Positions 33,950 through 43,330 of a DNA stretch of 64,000 bases are shown in pieces; position 1 is the first letter of the stretch, and every line of letters begins with the position of its first letter. The stretch lies in contig CP048838.1 in assembly GCA_012317185.1 (NCBI GenBank), forward strand, positions 62,001 to 126,000, given 5' to 3'. The position numbers were made by a program, and so were the translations under genes. This DNA comes from [Clostridium] innocuum. GTDB lineage: Bacteria; Bacillota_I; Bacilli_A; Erysipelotrichales; Erysipelotrichaceae. The notes beneath the pieces were generated by a model, which was given only the letters and a program-made list of their open reading frames with translations, was not told the origin of the DNA and made no database searches.

Positions 33950-34591
33950 ATGCAAAATCAGGAAGTTATGAAAGAAGAATCTGTTGGCTTTCTTTTAATT
34001 CAATATAAGTATGTTCTTGAATATCTGCAGCTTTTAGCTGAAGATAATTGGAGATTAAAAAAGGTAAAAGATACTTCTTTTTATTTTGAAAGAGGATATA
34101 GAGTACAGCATTCCTACTGTTTGATTCCGGTTGACATGTTTGACAGAGAGCTTGAACTGAGGGCAAAGCAATTGGATTGGAAACGAATAGGTGCATGGAA
34201 GCATCTTCTTGTTTTTGGAAATGAAACACTGAATGCAATTCCTTTGATAGAAGAGCGTATCCTGAATGAATACATAAAAGCAAGCAGATATAAATGGGAA
34301 GACTTTGTTCGTATAGTATGCTATATTATTGGTTCTATAAGCTGTTTTTTATCCTCGTTTTGGTGTGTGTTTCATAAAACTGATTTCATTTCATTTTTCT
34401 TTCTCAGTTTGTTATGGTGTGGTGTCTCTGTTTTTCAATTTTGGGTTTTGATTCGCGCAAGCAGATGTATATGGAGGTTTGATTTTGAGACAGTAAAGGA
34501 TATCGAAAAGGCTAAAAAAACGATATTGGGAATAAATGAAAATATGATTATTAGTATTATTGCTTCAATTCTTATACTTATAGTCGGCTAA
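33950..34591 (+). CDS. DUF2812-like membrane protein of the LytTR regulon
   Basis: The 213-residue protein has a soluble N-terminal part (about 1-115) with FYFERGYRVQHSYCLIP and WKRIGAWKHLLVFGN, resembling DUF2812 proteins, and three C-terminal membrane segments (about 122-140, 146-166, 196-213). It has its own LytTR-type repeat pair, so it is a separate target of the regulator. Function unknown; no clear AGGAGG site is seen, GGGGTGG lies 5-10 bases before the ATG. Confidence 0.65.
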   Translation: MQNQEVMKEESVGFLLIQYKYVLEYLQLLAEDNWRLKKVKDTSFYFERGYRVQHSYCLIPVDMFDRELELRAKQLDWKRIGAWKHLLVFGNETLNAIPLIEERILNEYIKASRYKWEDFVRIVCYIIGSISCFLSSFWCVFHKTDFISFFFLSLLWCGVSVFQFWVLIRASRCIWRFDFETVKDIEKAKKTILGINENMIISIIASILILIVG

Positions 34592-34656
34592 GCATCCCCT
34601 AAATTCAGGCATTTTAATTTCTTTTTCATCTATATTCATCCATAATATAAGCAGCA

Positions 34657-34684
34657 TTGACAAAAGTGAATGATTTTCTATAGG
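34657..34684 (+). promoter_or_regulatory. Promoter of the pyrophosphatase gene
   Basis: TTGACA (34657-34662), 16-base spacer, TATAGG (34679-34684). Confidence 0.55.
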
Positions 34685-34749
34685 AATTTACGCCAATCTG
34701 TTTTATAATCATAACGTCAGGGATGAATGTAATAGAAAAGGAGGAGCTT

Positions 34750-36393
34750 ATGCTGAACAAGGAAAAAATATATATCACCGGTCACAGGCATCCGGATACG
34801 GATTCCATCGCATCCGCCATCGCCTATGCAAAACTCAAGCAGCGTCAGGGCTTTCATGCAATTGCCTGCCGCCTTGGTCCGGTGAATGCGGAAACTGAAT
34901 ATTTACTTGAACGCTTCCACATGGATTTGCCTATGCTGTTCGAGGATGCGCGCGCCACTCTGGATGAAATTGAAATTGACGGCCCGCTGGCAATCAGTCC
35001 GCAGACAACCATTATGGAAACACTGGAGCTGATGAGTGAACAAAACAAGCAGTCCTACGGTGTTATCAATGCACAGGGAAAACTGATGGGGATGGTTACC
35101 AAATCAGACCTCGCTACGGTTGGTCTGGGAGATACTGCTGTCGCTATTCAGCTTCTGCAGGAGACTCCGCCGGAATATATCGCGAAAACGGTGAGCGGGA
35201 AAATGATATACATGGATAAAGCGTATCATTTTAATGGAAAGACAAGCGTCATTGCGATTGCGGAAACAAAGCTTAACAACTATGAACTGCAGGACCGTCT
35301 TGTCATTGTAGGGAATGACTCGGAAGCACAGGAAGCAGCAATTCGCAAGGGAGCGGGAATCCTGGTTGCGGTATGGACAGAGCATATTGAAGACAGCGTG
35401 ATTGCACTTGCGAAGGAATATCACTGTCCTATCATCCTCTCCGGGCATGGAACAATGAATACCTCCCGTTATCTGTTCTTTTCTCCGCCGGTCAAGCTGC
35501 TTATGAAAACCGATCTCGTCAGCTTTAACAAAAATGAATTTGTTGATGAGGTGGGAAAGAAAATGCTGAAATCAAGATACCGCAGCTATCCGGTGATTGA
35601 TGATGAAAACCATCTGATCGGCTATGTTTCACGCTATCACATTTTGAATCAGCATAACAAGAAGGTTATTCTGGTGGATCACAATGAATATGCACAATCA
35701 GTGAAAAGTATAGAAAAGGCTGACTTGCTGGAGGTTGTGGATCATCACCGTGTATGTGATATTTCCACTAACCGGCCAATTTCCTTCCGTAATGAAATCA
35801 TAGGCAGTACGGCATCCATCATAACTTCCATATATCTGGAAAATCAGATGAGTATACCTAAGGATATTGCCGGTCTGCTGCTTGGCGCAATACTCTCCGA
35901 TACGCTGAAATTCAAATCACCGACAACAACCGCAAAGGATAAGGGACTTGCCAGAATGCTGGCAGAAATTGCGGAGCTGGATATCGATGTATTTGCGAAA
36001 GAGATGTTCAAGGTAAGCTCCAATATCAGTAACAAGACACCGCGTGAGCTGTTGAATCAGGATATCAAAAAATTTGAAATCGACGGCAGAACTGTCATGA
36101 TCTCACAGGTGATTGCCTATCAGGTAAGTGAAGCCAAGGAAATCGAGGATACTCTGCAAAGCGAAATGGTGAAATTTGCACAGGAAAAAGGACTTGATCT
36201 TCTGGTTGTTGCATTTACGAGTATACTGGAGAACGGCTCTGTCTTCTATGCTGCCGGTGATATTGCGGATGTGGTCGCTGAGGCGTTTCCAAACCACTTT
36301 GAAGAAGAGCATAGCTTTCAGGAGGATATATTATCCAGAAAAAATCAGATTGTGCCATTGCTTTCCCGGGCAATCATCAATTCTGTACACTGA
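34750..36393 (+). CDS. ppaC: Mn-dependent inorganic pyrophosphatase with CBS/DRTGG insert
   Basis: Family II pyrophosphatase of the CBS type, hydrolysing pyrophosphate to phosphate in the cytoplasm. Order in the 547-residue protein: DHH part with GHRHPDTDSIASA (about 7-19), CBS domain, DRTGG domain, second CBS domain, then the rest of the DHH domain with VDHNEYAQS and VVDHHR, and the DHHA2 domain. The CBS pair normally binds adenine nucleotides that inhibit or activate. The start chosen has AAAGGAGGAG; a longer frame has none. It has its own promoter and a strong terminator. Confidence 0.93.
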   Translation: MLNKEKIYITGHRHPDTDSIASAIAYAKLKQRQGFHAIACRLGPVNAETEYLLERFHMDLPMLFEDARATLDEIEIDGPLAISPQTTIMETLELMSEQNKQSYGVINAQGKLMGMVTKSDLATVGLGDTAVAIQLLQETPPEYIAKTVSGKMIYMDKAYHFNGKTSVIAIAETKLNNYELQDRLVIVGNDSEAQEAAIRKGAGILVAVWTEHIEDSVIALAKEYHCPIILSGHGTMNTSRYLFFSPPVKLLMKTDLVSFNKNEFVDEVGKKMLKSRYRSYPVIDDENHLIGYVSRYHILNQHNKKVILVDHNEYAQSVKSIEKADLLEVVDHHRVCDISTNRPISFRNEIIGSTASIITSIYLENQMSIPKDIAGLLLGAILSDTLKFKSPTTTAKDKGLARMLAEIAELDIDVFAKEMFKVSSNISNKTPRELLNQDIKKFEIDGRTVMISQVIAYQVSEAKEIEDTLQSEMVKFAQEKGLDLLVVAFTSILENGSVFYAAGDIADVVAEAFPNHFEEEHSFQEDILSRKNQIVPLLSRAIINSVH

Positions 36394-36398
36394 TTATC

Positions 36399-36432
36399 AA
36401 AAAAGACAATCCCAGAGAGGATTGTCTTTTTT
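36399..36432 (+). terminator. Terminator of the pyrophosphatase gene
   Basis: AAAAAAGACAATCC and GGATTGTCTTTTTT form a 14-bp perfect hairpin with a 6-base loop. Confidence 0.9.
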
Positions 36433-36562
36433 ACAGTGTGTCGGGCATGGATATATCTAACCCGTGAGAACAAGGATGAAAGTGCAAGCCTACAAAAGTT
36501 AGAAAAAAACGGTTATATACTATAATTAAAAAGGCTTTCAAAAGAAAACATGCCGGTTCCGA

Positions 36563-36851
36563 GCCATTAGCAAAGACATTACAAGAGTAAATCAGGTTGT
36601 GAGGGGATGGATAAACTATTCCAAAACAGGAAGCATGAAAATATTCCTTAGTAAGTTTGGACAATGGTTACGCCATAAGATAAGATGTGTCATCATAAAC
36701 AATGGAAGAAATCAAAACGATTTTTAAGAATCCAATGAAATTAAATATTGCATGTAAGGGTAAATTTAGAAAAGAAGATATCTACAAATGTGCAATCACA
36801 GAATTAGGATGGTATAGAAGAAGTACGATGAAGGTCGTAAATTTCACATGA
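36563..36851 (+). pseudogene. Group II intron reverse transcriptase/maturase, C-terminal relic
   Basis: Three frames together give the C-terminal maturase end: NQVVRGWINYSKTGSMK, FGQWLRHKIRCVII, then after frameshifts WKKSK, and RKEDIYKCAITELGWYRRS. This is typical of bacterial group II intron-encoded proteins. The reverse transcriptase part is gone, with stops and at least two frameshifts, so it is a dead fragment. Domain V-like RNA follows at 36943-36976. Confidence 0.75.
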
Positions 36852-36942
36852 TCTTCAAAAATTCTAGGCATTAAGAAAGGGGACAGACCTGACCTGGTGC
36901 ATCCCCTGGATTCTTAAGAGTTTGTAATACCAATATAAATGT

Positions 36943-36976
36943 AGGACCGTATACGTGACCTGTACGTATAGTTCAA
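36943..36976 (+). other. Possible group II intron domain V relic
   Basis: AGGACCGTATACGTG and TGTACGTATAGTTC can pair into a domain V-like hairpin at the expected distance after the maturase relic. The usual AGC triad is AGG here, so it is degenerate. Confidence 0.45.
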
Positions 36977-37021
36977 TGGTATAAATTTAAGTTTATTCCT
37001 CTACCCTATTCCGCAGATTGT

Positions 37022-38788
37022 TTATTTTGCGCTTTCTATATAGTCCTTTACATTTTCTTCAACAACATGGAATGGTGCTGCACCGCTTTTCAGAATTGCT
37101 TCATGGAAGTCCCTGTCATTGAATTTATCCTTTAGTTCCTCCTGTGCATCCTTCTTCAGATTGGCAATCTGGACATATCCTACATAATAAGAGAGGAATG
37201 CTGTTGGATTTGCCTGCAGCTGGTTATAGAAATCACTGACATCGGAAACGCCAAGACCGTTTTCCTCCAGGAAATTTGATAAATCTTCCTTTGTCCATCC
37301 TTCATAGTGAATACCGATATCGGCAAGAGCTATCAGGCAATCCTGATAGACAACCATATTCTGCTGCAGCTTTACAGCATCCGCAGATACACCGTCAAGA
37401 TACTTTAATGCATACAGCTCGGTATATGTGGCATAGCCCTCGGTATAACCAAGGAAGCTTGCCATACTGTTTCTCCATGGGTCTTTTACATTCTTATAGG
37501 CATATGCAATCTGATACATATGTCCCGGAATCCCTTCATGCGCAACGGTAGAGAAGGTTTCCAGTGACTGTACATCCAATGCATCCTCCATCATATTCAC
37601 GCGTATCTGTTTCGGTGTCGTACCATCCAGAGCAGGAATGTTGAAGTAAGCCGCAACACCGCCGGATGCCAGATCCTCACCGATCGGCCTGATTCGATAA
37701 TTCAGTGTTCCCACGGATGGAAAGTCATCCTTAATATCCTTATCAAGATCCTTCAGCATGCTTTCAAAGTCCTTGTACTTAGTTTTGATTTTTCCGTTTA
37801 CATATTCATCATACAGATTCTTGTTTTTGGAGATCACAGACTGTACGGCAAGCAGGGATGAACGTGACATACTGTTTAATTCTTTTTTAATATCCTCAAT
37901 GGATTTATCCGTGCCGGTTGCCTGCTTGAACAGAAGCTCATAATACTCTTTTCCGTTCTTCATATGGCTCAGTCCCAGCGTATTGTTTTTAGAGGAATCC
38001 AGCTCCTTCATCGTTTTGATGATATCACTGTACGCAGGCAGGAAATACTCCTGAAATGCTTTTTTCAGCTCAGCCTTGTACTGCTTTGTCTTATCATCCC
38101 CAAGCTTCAGATTGTCGATACTTTCATTCAGCCCGGTAAGTACACTGCTGTTTACATCCTCCTTAACAACCTTCTCGCAATACTCTTTTACAGATTTGAT
38201 ATCCAGCATCAGTGTGCCTTTTTCTTCCTGCTTTTTCGTATAGGCAAGAATACTGTCCATATACGGACGGACTGATTTCATCAGTGTGATAACATCCTTT
38301 ACATCCTGCTCATTGCGAAGTGTCCAGTCGGAGAACAGGGTTGGCAGCTGTGTGTGCATACCTGTCATGGATTCCAGTGGCATACTCATATAATCAAACT
38401 TGGAATCGTTCATTTCTGTAGTGTAATCCAGCATGTAGCTGTAAATATCATAAGTTTCCTTCTGCTCATCGCTTAACGTATCGCGGTCAAATTCCTTGAA
38501 GGCCTTCGCGGATTTCTCATTCAGCTCCTTGTTTTCCTTCATGGTTGTTTCATTCAGTTCTTTATCGATCTGAACCTTGGTCTTGCTTGTATCTACTCCG
38601 TAATCCTTTGGGTTTTCCAGAATAATGTGCGTATTCGGATAGCTTTGTTCCATAGATTCCACGAATTCCTGCTTCATAAATTCATCAAATTTTTTCTGTT
38701 CTTCTCCGGAATCCTTTTTTGAGCATCCGGTGAATGAAAAAGCCATGATTGCAGATAACATCAATAATGTTATTTTCTTAACGTTCAT
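37022..38788 (-). CDS. DUF885 family lipoprotein, putative zinc peptidase
   Basis: The 588-residue protein starts with a lipoprotein signal (MNVKKITLLMLSAIMAFSF, lipobox FTGC), so it is probably anchored outside the membrane. The long helical DUF885 domain contains HEGIPGHMYQ (a metal-binding HExxxGH motif as in M32/M2-like carboxypeptidases) followed by EGYATYTE with a third Glu ligand. Peptidase or carboxypeptidase activity is inferred from the fold. TGGAGG precedes the ATG. It stands alone. Confidence 0.87.
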   Translation of the reverse strand: MNVKKITLLMLSAIMAFSFTGCSKKDSGEEQKKFDEFMKQEFVESMEQSYPNTHIILENPKDYGVDTSKTKVQIDKELNETTMKENKELNEKSAKAFKEFDRDTLSDEQKETYDIYSYMLDYTTEMNDSKFDYMSMPLESMTGMHTQLPTLFSDWTLRNEQDVKDVITLMKSVRPYMDSILAYTKKQEEKGTLMLDIKSVKEYCEKVVKEDVNSSVLTGLNESIDNLKLGDDKTKQYKAELKKAFQEYFLPAYSDIIKTMKELDSSKNNTLGLSHMKNGKEYYELLFKQATGTDKSIEDIKKELNSMSRSSLLAVQSVISKNKNLYDEYVNGKIKTKYKDFESMLKDLDKDIKDDFPSVGTLNYRIRPIGEDLASGGVAAYFNIPALDGTTPKQIRVNMMEDALDVQSLETFSTVAHEGIPGHMYQIAYAYKNVKDPWRNSMASFLGYTEGYATYTELYALKYLDGVSADAVKLQQNMVVYQDCLIALADIGIHYEGWTKEDLSNFLEENGLGVSDVSDFYNQLQANPTAFLSYYVGYVQIANLKKDAQEELKDKFNDRDFHEAILKSGAAPFHVVEENVKDYIESAK

Positions 38789-38973
38789 ATTTCCTCCATT
38801 TTCTCTCTGTTTCTAAGTAGAGTGCGTTTGTACTACAGATATTTTATGTATCTTACTGTTATTATATCGTCTAATCATGGATTTCACAATGAATTATCCA
38901 CGGAAACGGGTTTTGTTATGAATCAAGTTGTCGAGTAGAAAGGTTTATGATATTCTAATATAGAAAAGAGTTG

Positions 38974-39732
38974 ATGATTGTGCATGAACGACATACAAAA
39001 ATACTGGAGCTTCTCTCTCAATATAAAAAAATAGAGGTAACCAGATTATCTGAGTTGCTTTCTGTTTCACAGGTGACGATTCGCAAGGATCTCATGCAGC
39101 TGGAAAGCAGTGGTCTGATTCTGCGGGAGCATGGATATGCAGCTTTGCATGACAGTGATGATCTGGCAAACCGGCTCGTCTATCATTATGAAATCAAGCA
39201 GAGAATTGCCAGTCTGGCGGTGGCGGATGTTCAGGATGGGGAAACGCTTATGATTGAATCCGGTTCGTGCTGTGCACTGGTCGCGCTGGAAATCGCAAAA
39301 ACAAAAAAAAATGTGACCGTGATCACCAATTCCGCTTTTATTGCTGATTATATACGTAAGCAGGGAACTCTGCAAATCATTTTGCTGGGAGGCGAATACC
39401 AGCAGAGATCGCAGGTCATGGTTGGACCGATGACGAGAAGATGCATGGAGCCGTTTTATGTAGATAAGCTGTTTATCGGTACCGATGGATTCACAGCGGA
39501 TTCAGGTTTTACGGGAAATGATTATATGCGCAGTGAAACAGTGCGTGATATGGCTCAACAGGCAAATCATGTCATTGTAGTTACAGAATCCACTAAGTTT
39601 TCACAGAAGGGACTTGTTCATCTGATAGATACCGATCATATTCATATGGTTGTCAGCGATGATCGTATACCGGAGGAATGCGAGCAGTACCTCACGGAGC
39701 AAGGTGTGGAAGTAAAAAAAGTGAAGGTATAA
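38974..39732 (+). CDS. DeoR family transcriptional regulator
   Basis: The 252-residue protein has an N-terminal HTH (HTKILELLSQYKKIEV, LSELLSVSQVTIRKDLMQLESSG) and a DeoR sugar-phosphate sensor domain (about 75-235; ESGSCCALVALEIA, VITNSAFIADYI, LLGGEYQQRSQVMVGP, FIGTDGF). It lies convergent with the glycyl radical activase gene and near the enzyme gene, so it is a candidate regulator of that pair; the effector is unknown. A weak AAAGAG lies before the ATG. Confidence 0.88.
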   Translation: MIVHERHTKILELLSQYKKIEVTRLSELLSVSQVTIRKDLMQLESSGLILREHGYAALHDSDDLANRLVYHYEIKQRIASLAVADVQDGETLMIESGSCCALVALEIAKTKKNVTVITNSAFIADYIRKQGTLQIILLGGEYQQRSQVMVGPMTRRCMEPFYVDKLFIGTDGFTADSGFTGNDYMRSETVRDMAQQANHVIVVTESTKFSQKGLVHLIDTDHIHMVVSDDRIPEECEQYLTEQGVEVKKVKV

Positions 39733-39750
39733 AAAAAGGAGCATCTGCCC

Positions 39751-40647
39751 CTAAAAGAAACAATCAATACCCTGATTCAGGAAGATTTGCTGATAATCTC
39801 TTAAATCTTCCGGATACAGGGCTTTTTTATGCTTCATTTCATAGTCGCGATTCAGCATTTCATATTTCTTTTCGCCGAACTGATGAAAGGGAAGCAGCTG
39901 TACCCGTTGAATTGAGAGTGATGTAAGCAGTGCAGCAAGGCCTTTTGCATCCTGCAGGGATGCATTATATCCCGGGATGATGGGTATGCGTGGAAGAACA
40001 CAGAGCTGATGTTTCACACTCCATGCAAGGTTTTCCAGTATCAGATCATTGTTGACGCCGGTCCCAAGAACGTGCTGTTCTGTGTCATAATGCTTGATAT
40101 CGAACAGTAAAAGATCAAACAGCGGGGCAAGCTTTTGAAATACAGCGGGCTGGATATATCCGGTAGTTTCAACTGCGACATGGATTCCCTCCTGCTTCAG
40201 GCGTAAAACAAGTGCCTTTGCAAATGACGGCTGTGCCAGAGCTTCTCCGCCGGAAAGTGTAACACCACCCTGAGATTCTTCATAAAAGTCGCGGTCCTGC
40301 AGGCAGGTTGCGACAACCTCATCAGCATCCCTGCAGACGCCTTCCACCTGCAGGGCTTTTGCTTTACACGTAGCGATGCAGCGAAGACAACCAAGACATT
40401 GTGCATCGTCGATCACAATACGGCTGCCCTTTCTTTGAACTGCCTGCTGCGGACATGCCTTTATACATGCGCCATCCTGTATACAAACAGATGCATCATA
40501 TAATATCTGTGTCTTTGAAAGCTGAGACTCCGGATTGGAACACCAGCGGCAGCGAAGCGGACAGCCTTTCAGAAAAACGGTTGTCCGAATACCGGGACCG
40601 TCGTGTATGCTGAATTTCTGGATATTGAATACCATACCTTTACACAT
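39751..40647 (-). CDS. Glycyl radical enzyme activating protein (radical SAM)
   Basis: This enzyme installs the glycyl radical on its partner using S-adenosylmethionine and a [4Fe-4S] cluster. The CX3CX2C motif is in GCPLRCRWCSNPES near residue 30. Two further ferredoxin-like clusters (CIQDGACIKACP and CLGCLRCIATCK) are inserted, as in activases of dehydratase-type enzymes. SGGEAL and a TGYIQP segment follow. The start MCKGMVFNIQK has AAGGAG at eight bases. It is divergent from the glycyl radical enzyme gene and shares the operator-rich gap. Confidence 0.93.
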   Translation of the reverse strand: MCKGMVFNIQKFSIHDGPGIRTTVFLKGCPLRCRWCSNPESQLSKTQILYDASVCIQDGACIKACPQQAVQRKGSRIVIDDAQCLGCLRCIATCKAKALQVEGVCRDADEVVATCLQDRDFYEESQGGVTLSGGEALAQPSFAKALVLRLKQEGIHVAVETTGYIQPAVFQKLAPLFDLLLFDIKHYDTEQHVLGTGVNNDLILENLAWSVKHQLCVLPRIPIIPGYNASLQDAKGLAALLTSLSIQRVQLLPFHQFGEKKYEMLNRDYEMKHKKALYPEDLRDYQQIFLNQGIDCFF

Positions 40648-40706
40648 TAACATCACTCCTTACTACCGTTATCATAGCACAGGAGTGATAAATTGTAAAA
40701 TAAATA

Positions 40707-40812
40707 TTTCAAATGAAACAAATATTGTATTCAAATGAAATATTCATCTTGACTTAACTCAATAATATGATACTATAATAGTGTATTGCTTGAATTTATA
40801 TTTCATATGAAA
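40707..40812. promoter_or_regulatory. Three palindromic operators in the activase-enzyme gap
   Basis: TTTCAAATGAAA (40707-40718), ATTCAAATGAAA (40729-40740) and the perfect palindrome TTTCATATGAAA (40801-40812) share the pattern TTTCAWATGAAA. They flank TTGACT (40749-40754) and TATAAT (40774-40779) of the plus gene, whose spacer is long (19). They likely bind one repressor or activator for both divergent genes; the local DeoR protein is a candidate. Confidence 0.7.
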
Positions 40813-40838
40813 CTAAAAATAAGCGTGGAGGAAAGCAT

Positions 40839-43250
40839 ATGGAAAACAGAGAACACTTTGGAACACTCACAGAAAGAATGCATAGCTTCAGAGAGGAGCT
40901 TCTGAATACAGAGGCATCCATTGACGCCACACGTGCTGTGCTTGCGACACAGGCATATCAGGAGCATGCGGATAAGCCGCTGCTTGTAAAGCGTGCTTTC
41001 ATGCTGAAAAATATTTTGGAGAATATGCCGATCTTTATCGAGCCGCAGACACTGCTCGCTGGTAATCAGGCTAAGAAAAACCGGGCAGCACCTGTCTTCC
41101 CGGAATATGCGATGGATTGGGTTATAAAAGAGCTGGATGAATTCGAGCTTCGTGACGGGGATGTTTTTCAAATCGATGATGAGACAAAGGAGGAACTAAA
41201 AAGCATCGCTCCTTACTGGTATCATAATACAACACTGGATAAAGGACTTGCCATGATTCCTCCGGAAAGCAGAATCTTTTATGATCTCGGTATTATCAAA
41301 GCGGAAGGAAATATCACAAGCGGAGATGCACACATCGCTGTTGACTATGGAAAAATTATGCGAAAAGGGCTCAGGTATTATGAGCAGCGAACCTTGCAGG
41401 AGAAAAGGAAGCTGGATATGACAGATCCGGATAGCATTTCCAAATATCATTTTTATGAGGCGATTCTGATCGTCATTGCTGCCGTACAGGCATTTGCAAA
41501 GCGCTATGCTGAGCTTGCGCTTGCACAGGCTGAAGCAGCACAGGGAAAACGAAAGCAGGAATTACAGAAAATGTCGCAGATACTGGACAGGGTGCCGTAT
41601 GAACCGGCTGAAAATTTTCATGAAGCTATACAGTCCATGTGGCTTGTCCACCTCGTTTTACAGATAGAATCCAATGGACATTCTCTTTCCTATGGACGTA
41701 TGGATCAGTATTTATATCCATACGTAAAGCATGATCTGGATATGCGAGTATTGCAAGAGGATCAGGCCGTAGAGCTTTTAACAAATCTGTGGCTGAAAAC
41801 ATTTACTATCAATAAGGTAAGAAGCTGGTCGCATACACAATTCAGTGCCGGTTCTCCCCTGTATCAGAATGTTACGATAGGAGGACAGACTCAAGATGGA
41901 AAGGATGCTGTAAATATGCTGTCCTTTCTCATTCTGAAATCTGTTGCACAGACCCGTCTTCCACAGCCTAATCTGACTGTACGCTATCATAGAAATTTAT
42001 CTGCTGCGTTTATGGATGAAGCAATCGAGGTCGTAAAGCTGGGAACCGGGATGCCGGCTTTTAATTCCGATGAGGTTATAATTCCATCCTTCATGGAAAA
42101 GGGAGTTGGTAAAGAAGATGCATATAATTATAGCGCGATTGGCTGCGTGGAAACCGCAGTACCCGGAAAATGGGGATATCGCTGTACCGGTATGAGCTTT
42201 CTGAATTTTCCGAAAACGCTGCTGATTGCCATGAATGCAGGTGTGGATCCTGCCAGTCGGGTAAAGCTGGTGAAGGGGCTTACACATTTCTGTGAAATGA
42301 CATCCTACGCTCAGCTACAGGAAGCATGGGATATAACAATACGTGAGTTCACAAGACATTCTGTAATCATTGAAAACTGCTGTGATCTCGTTCTGGAGCA
42401 GGATGTTCCCGATGTATTATGCAGTGCATTGACGGAGGATTGTATCGGACGGGGGAAAACCATTAAGGAAGGCGGCGTTGTATATGATTTCATATCCGGG
42501 CTGCAGGTGGGAATCGCCAACCTTGCGGACAGTCTGGCAGCTGTAAAAAAGCTGGTATTTGAGGAACAAAAAATAACTGCGAATCAGCTATGGGATGCAT
42601 TGATGGATGATTTTACATCACCGGAGCATAAAGCGATACAACAGATGCTGATTTCGAATGCTCCCAAATATGGAAATGATGATGATTATGTAGACCAGCT
42701 GATTGTGGATGCCTATGATGTCTATATCAATGAAGTGAAAAAATATCCGAATACGCGTTATGGAAGAGGACCGATCGGAGGAACACGGTATGCCGGTACC
42801 TCCAGTATCTCTGCCAATGTCGGTCAGGGAAAGGGAACTCTTGCTACTCCGGACGGGCGTAATGCTGCCACACCGCTTGCTGAAGGCTGTTCCCCATCAC
42901 ATGGTATGGATAAGAACGGACCTACTGCTGTATTCAAAACCGTTTCCAAGCTTCCGACACATGAAATTACCGGCGGGGTGCTGTTAAATCAGAAAATGAC
43001 GCCGCAGATGCTGTCGAGCGAGGAGAATAAGCAGAAGCTGGAAATGATGATACGTACCTTCTTTAATCGCCTGGACGGTTACCATGTTCAATATAATGTA
43101 GTTTCCCGTGATACACTGCTTGATGCACAGAAGCATCCGCAGAAGCATCGGGATTTGATTGTCCGTGTTGCCGGTTATTCTGCTTTCTTTAATGTCCTGT
43201 CCAGGCAAACACAGGATGATATAATTGAGCGTACAGAACAAACGTTATAG
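40839..43250 (+). CDS. Glycyl radical enzyme of the dehydratase/lyase type
   Basis: The 803-residue protein is a pyruvate formate-lyase-like glycyl radical enzyme. Key residues are thiyl-radical Cys436 and the general-base Glu438 in GCVETAVPGKWGY, and radical Gly779 in RVAGYSAFF. A single Cys followed by Val-Glu is the pattern of dehydratases and C-X lyases (glycerol, propanediol, choline, hydroxyproline, isethionate), not of pyruvate formate-lyase, which has Cys-Cys. The residues after Glu (Thr-Ala-Val-Pro) do not tell me the substrate. GTGGAGG precedes the ATG. Its activase is divergent. Confidence 0.9.
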   Translation: MENREHFGTLTERMHSFREELLNTEASIDATRAVLATQAYQEHADKPLLVKRAFMLKNILENMPIFIEPQTLLAGNQAKKNRAAPVFPEYAMDWVIKELDEFELRDGDVFQIDDETKEELKSIAPYWYHNTTLDKGLAMIPPESRIFYDLGIIKAEGNITSGDAHIAVDYGKIMRKGLRYYEQRTLQEKRKLDMTDPDSISKYHFYEAILIVIAAVQAFAKRYAELALAQAEAAQGKRKQELQKMSQILDRVPYEPAENFHEAIQSMWLVHLVLQIESNGHSLSYGRMDQYLYPYVKHDLDMRVLQEDQAVELLTNLWLKTFTINKVRSWSHTQFSAGSPLYQNVTIGGQTQDGKDAVNMLSFLILKSVAQTRLPQPNLTVRYHRNLSAAFMDEAIEVVKLGTGMPAFNSDEVIIPSFMEKGVGKEDAYNYSAIGCVETAVPGKWGYRCTGMSFLNFPKTLLIAMNAGVDPASRVKLVKGLTHFCEMTSYAQLQEAWDITIREFTRHSVIIENCCDLVLEQDVPDVLCSALTEDCIGRGKTIKEGGVVYDFISGLQVGIANLADSLAAVKKLVFEEQKITANQLWDALMDDFTSPEHKAIQQMLISNAPKYGNDDDYVDQLIVDAYDVYINEVKKYPNTRYGRGPIGGTRYAGTSSISANVGQGKGTLATPDGRNAATPLAEGCSPSHGMDKNGPTAVFKTVSKLPTHEITGGVLLNQKMTPQMLSSEENKQKLEMMIRTFFNRLDGYHVQYNVVSRDTLLDAQKHPQKHRDLIVRVAGYSAFFNVLSRQTQDDIIERTEQTL

Positions 43251-43283
43251 TCCGTGAAGAAAATCTGTCTGCGTTTATAAAGA

Positions 43284-43330
43284 AAAAGAATCGTGATGTC
43301 CTGCACTATACAGGTTCACGATTCCTTTTT
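43284..43330. terminator. Bidirectional terminator between convergent genes
   Basis: GAATCGTGA and TCACGATTC pair, with an inner CCTG/CAGG pairing, flanked by A5 and T5 on the two sides, so it can serve both the enzyme gene and the FAD protein gene. Confidence 0.8.
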
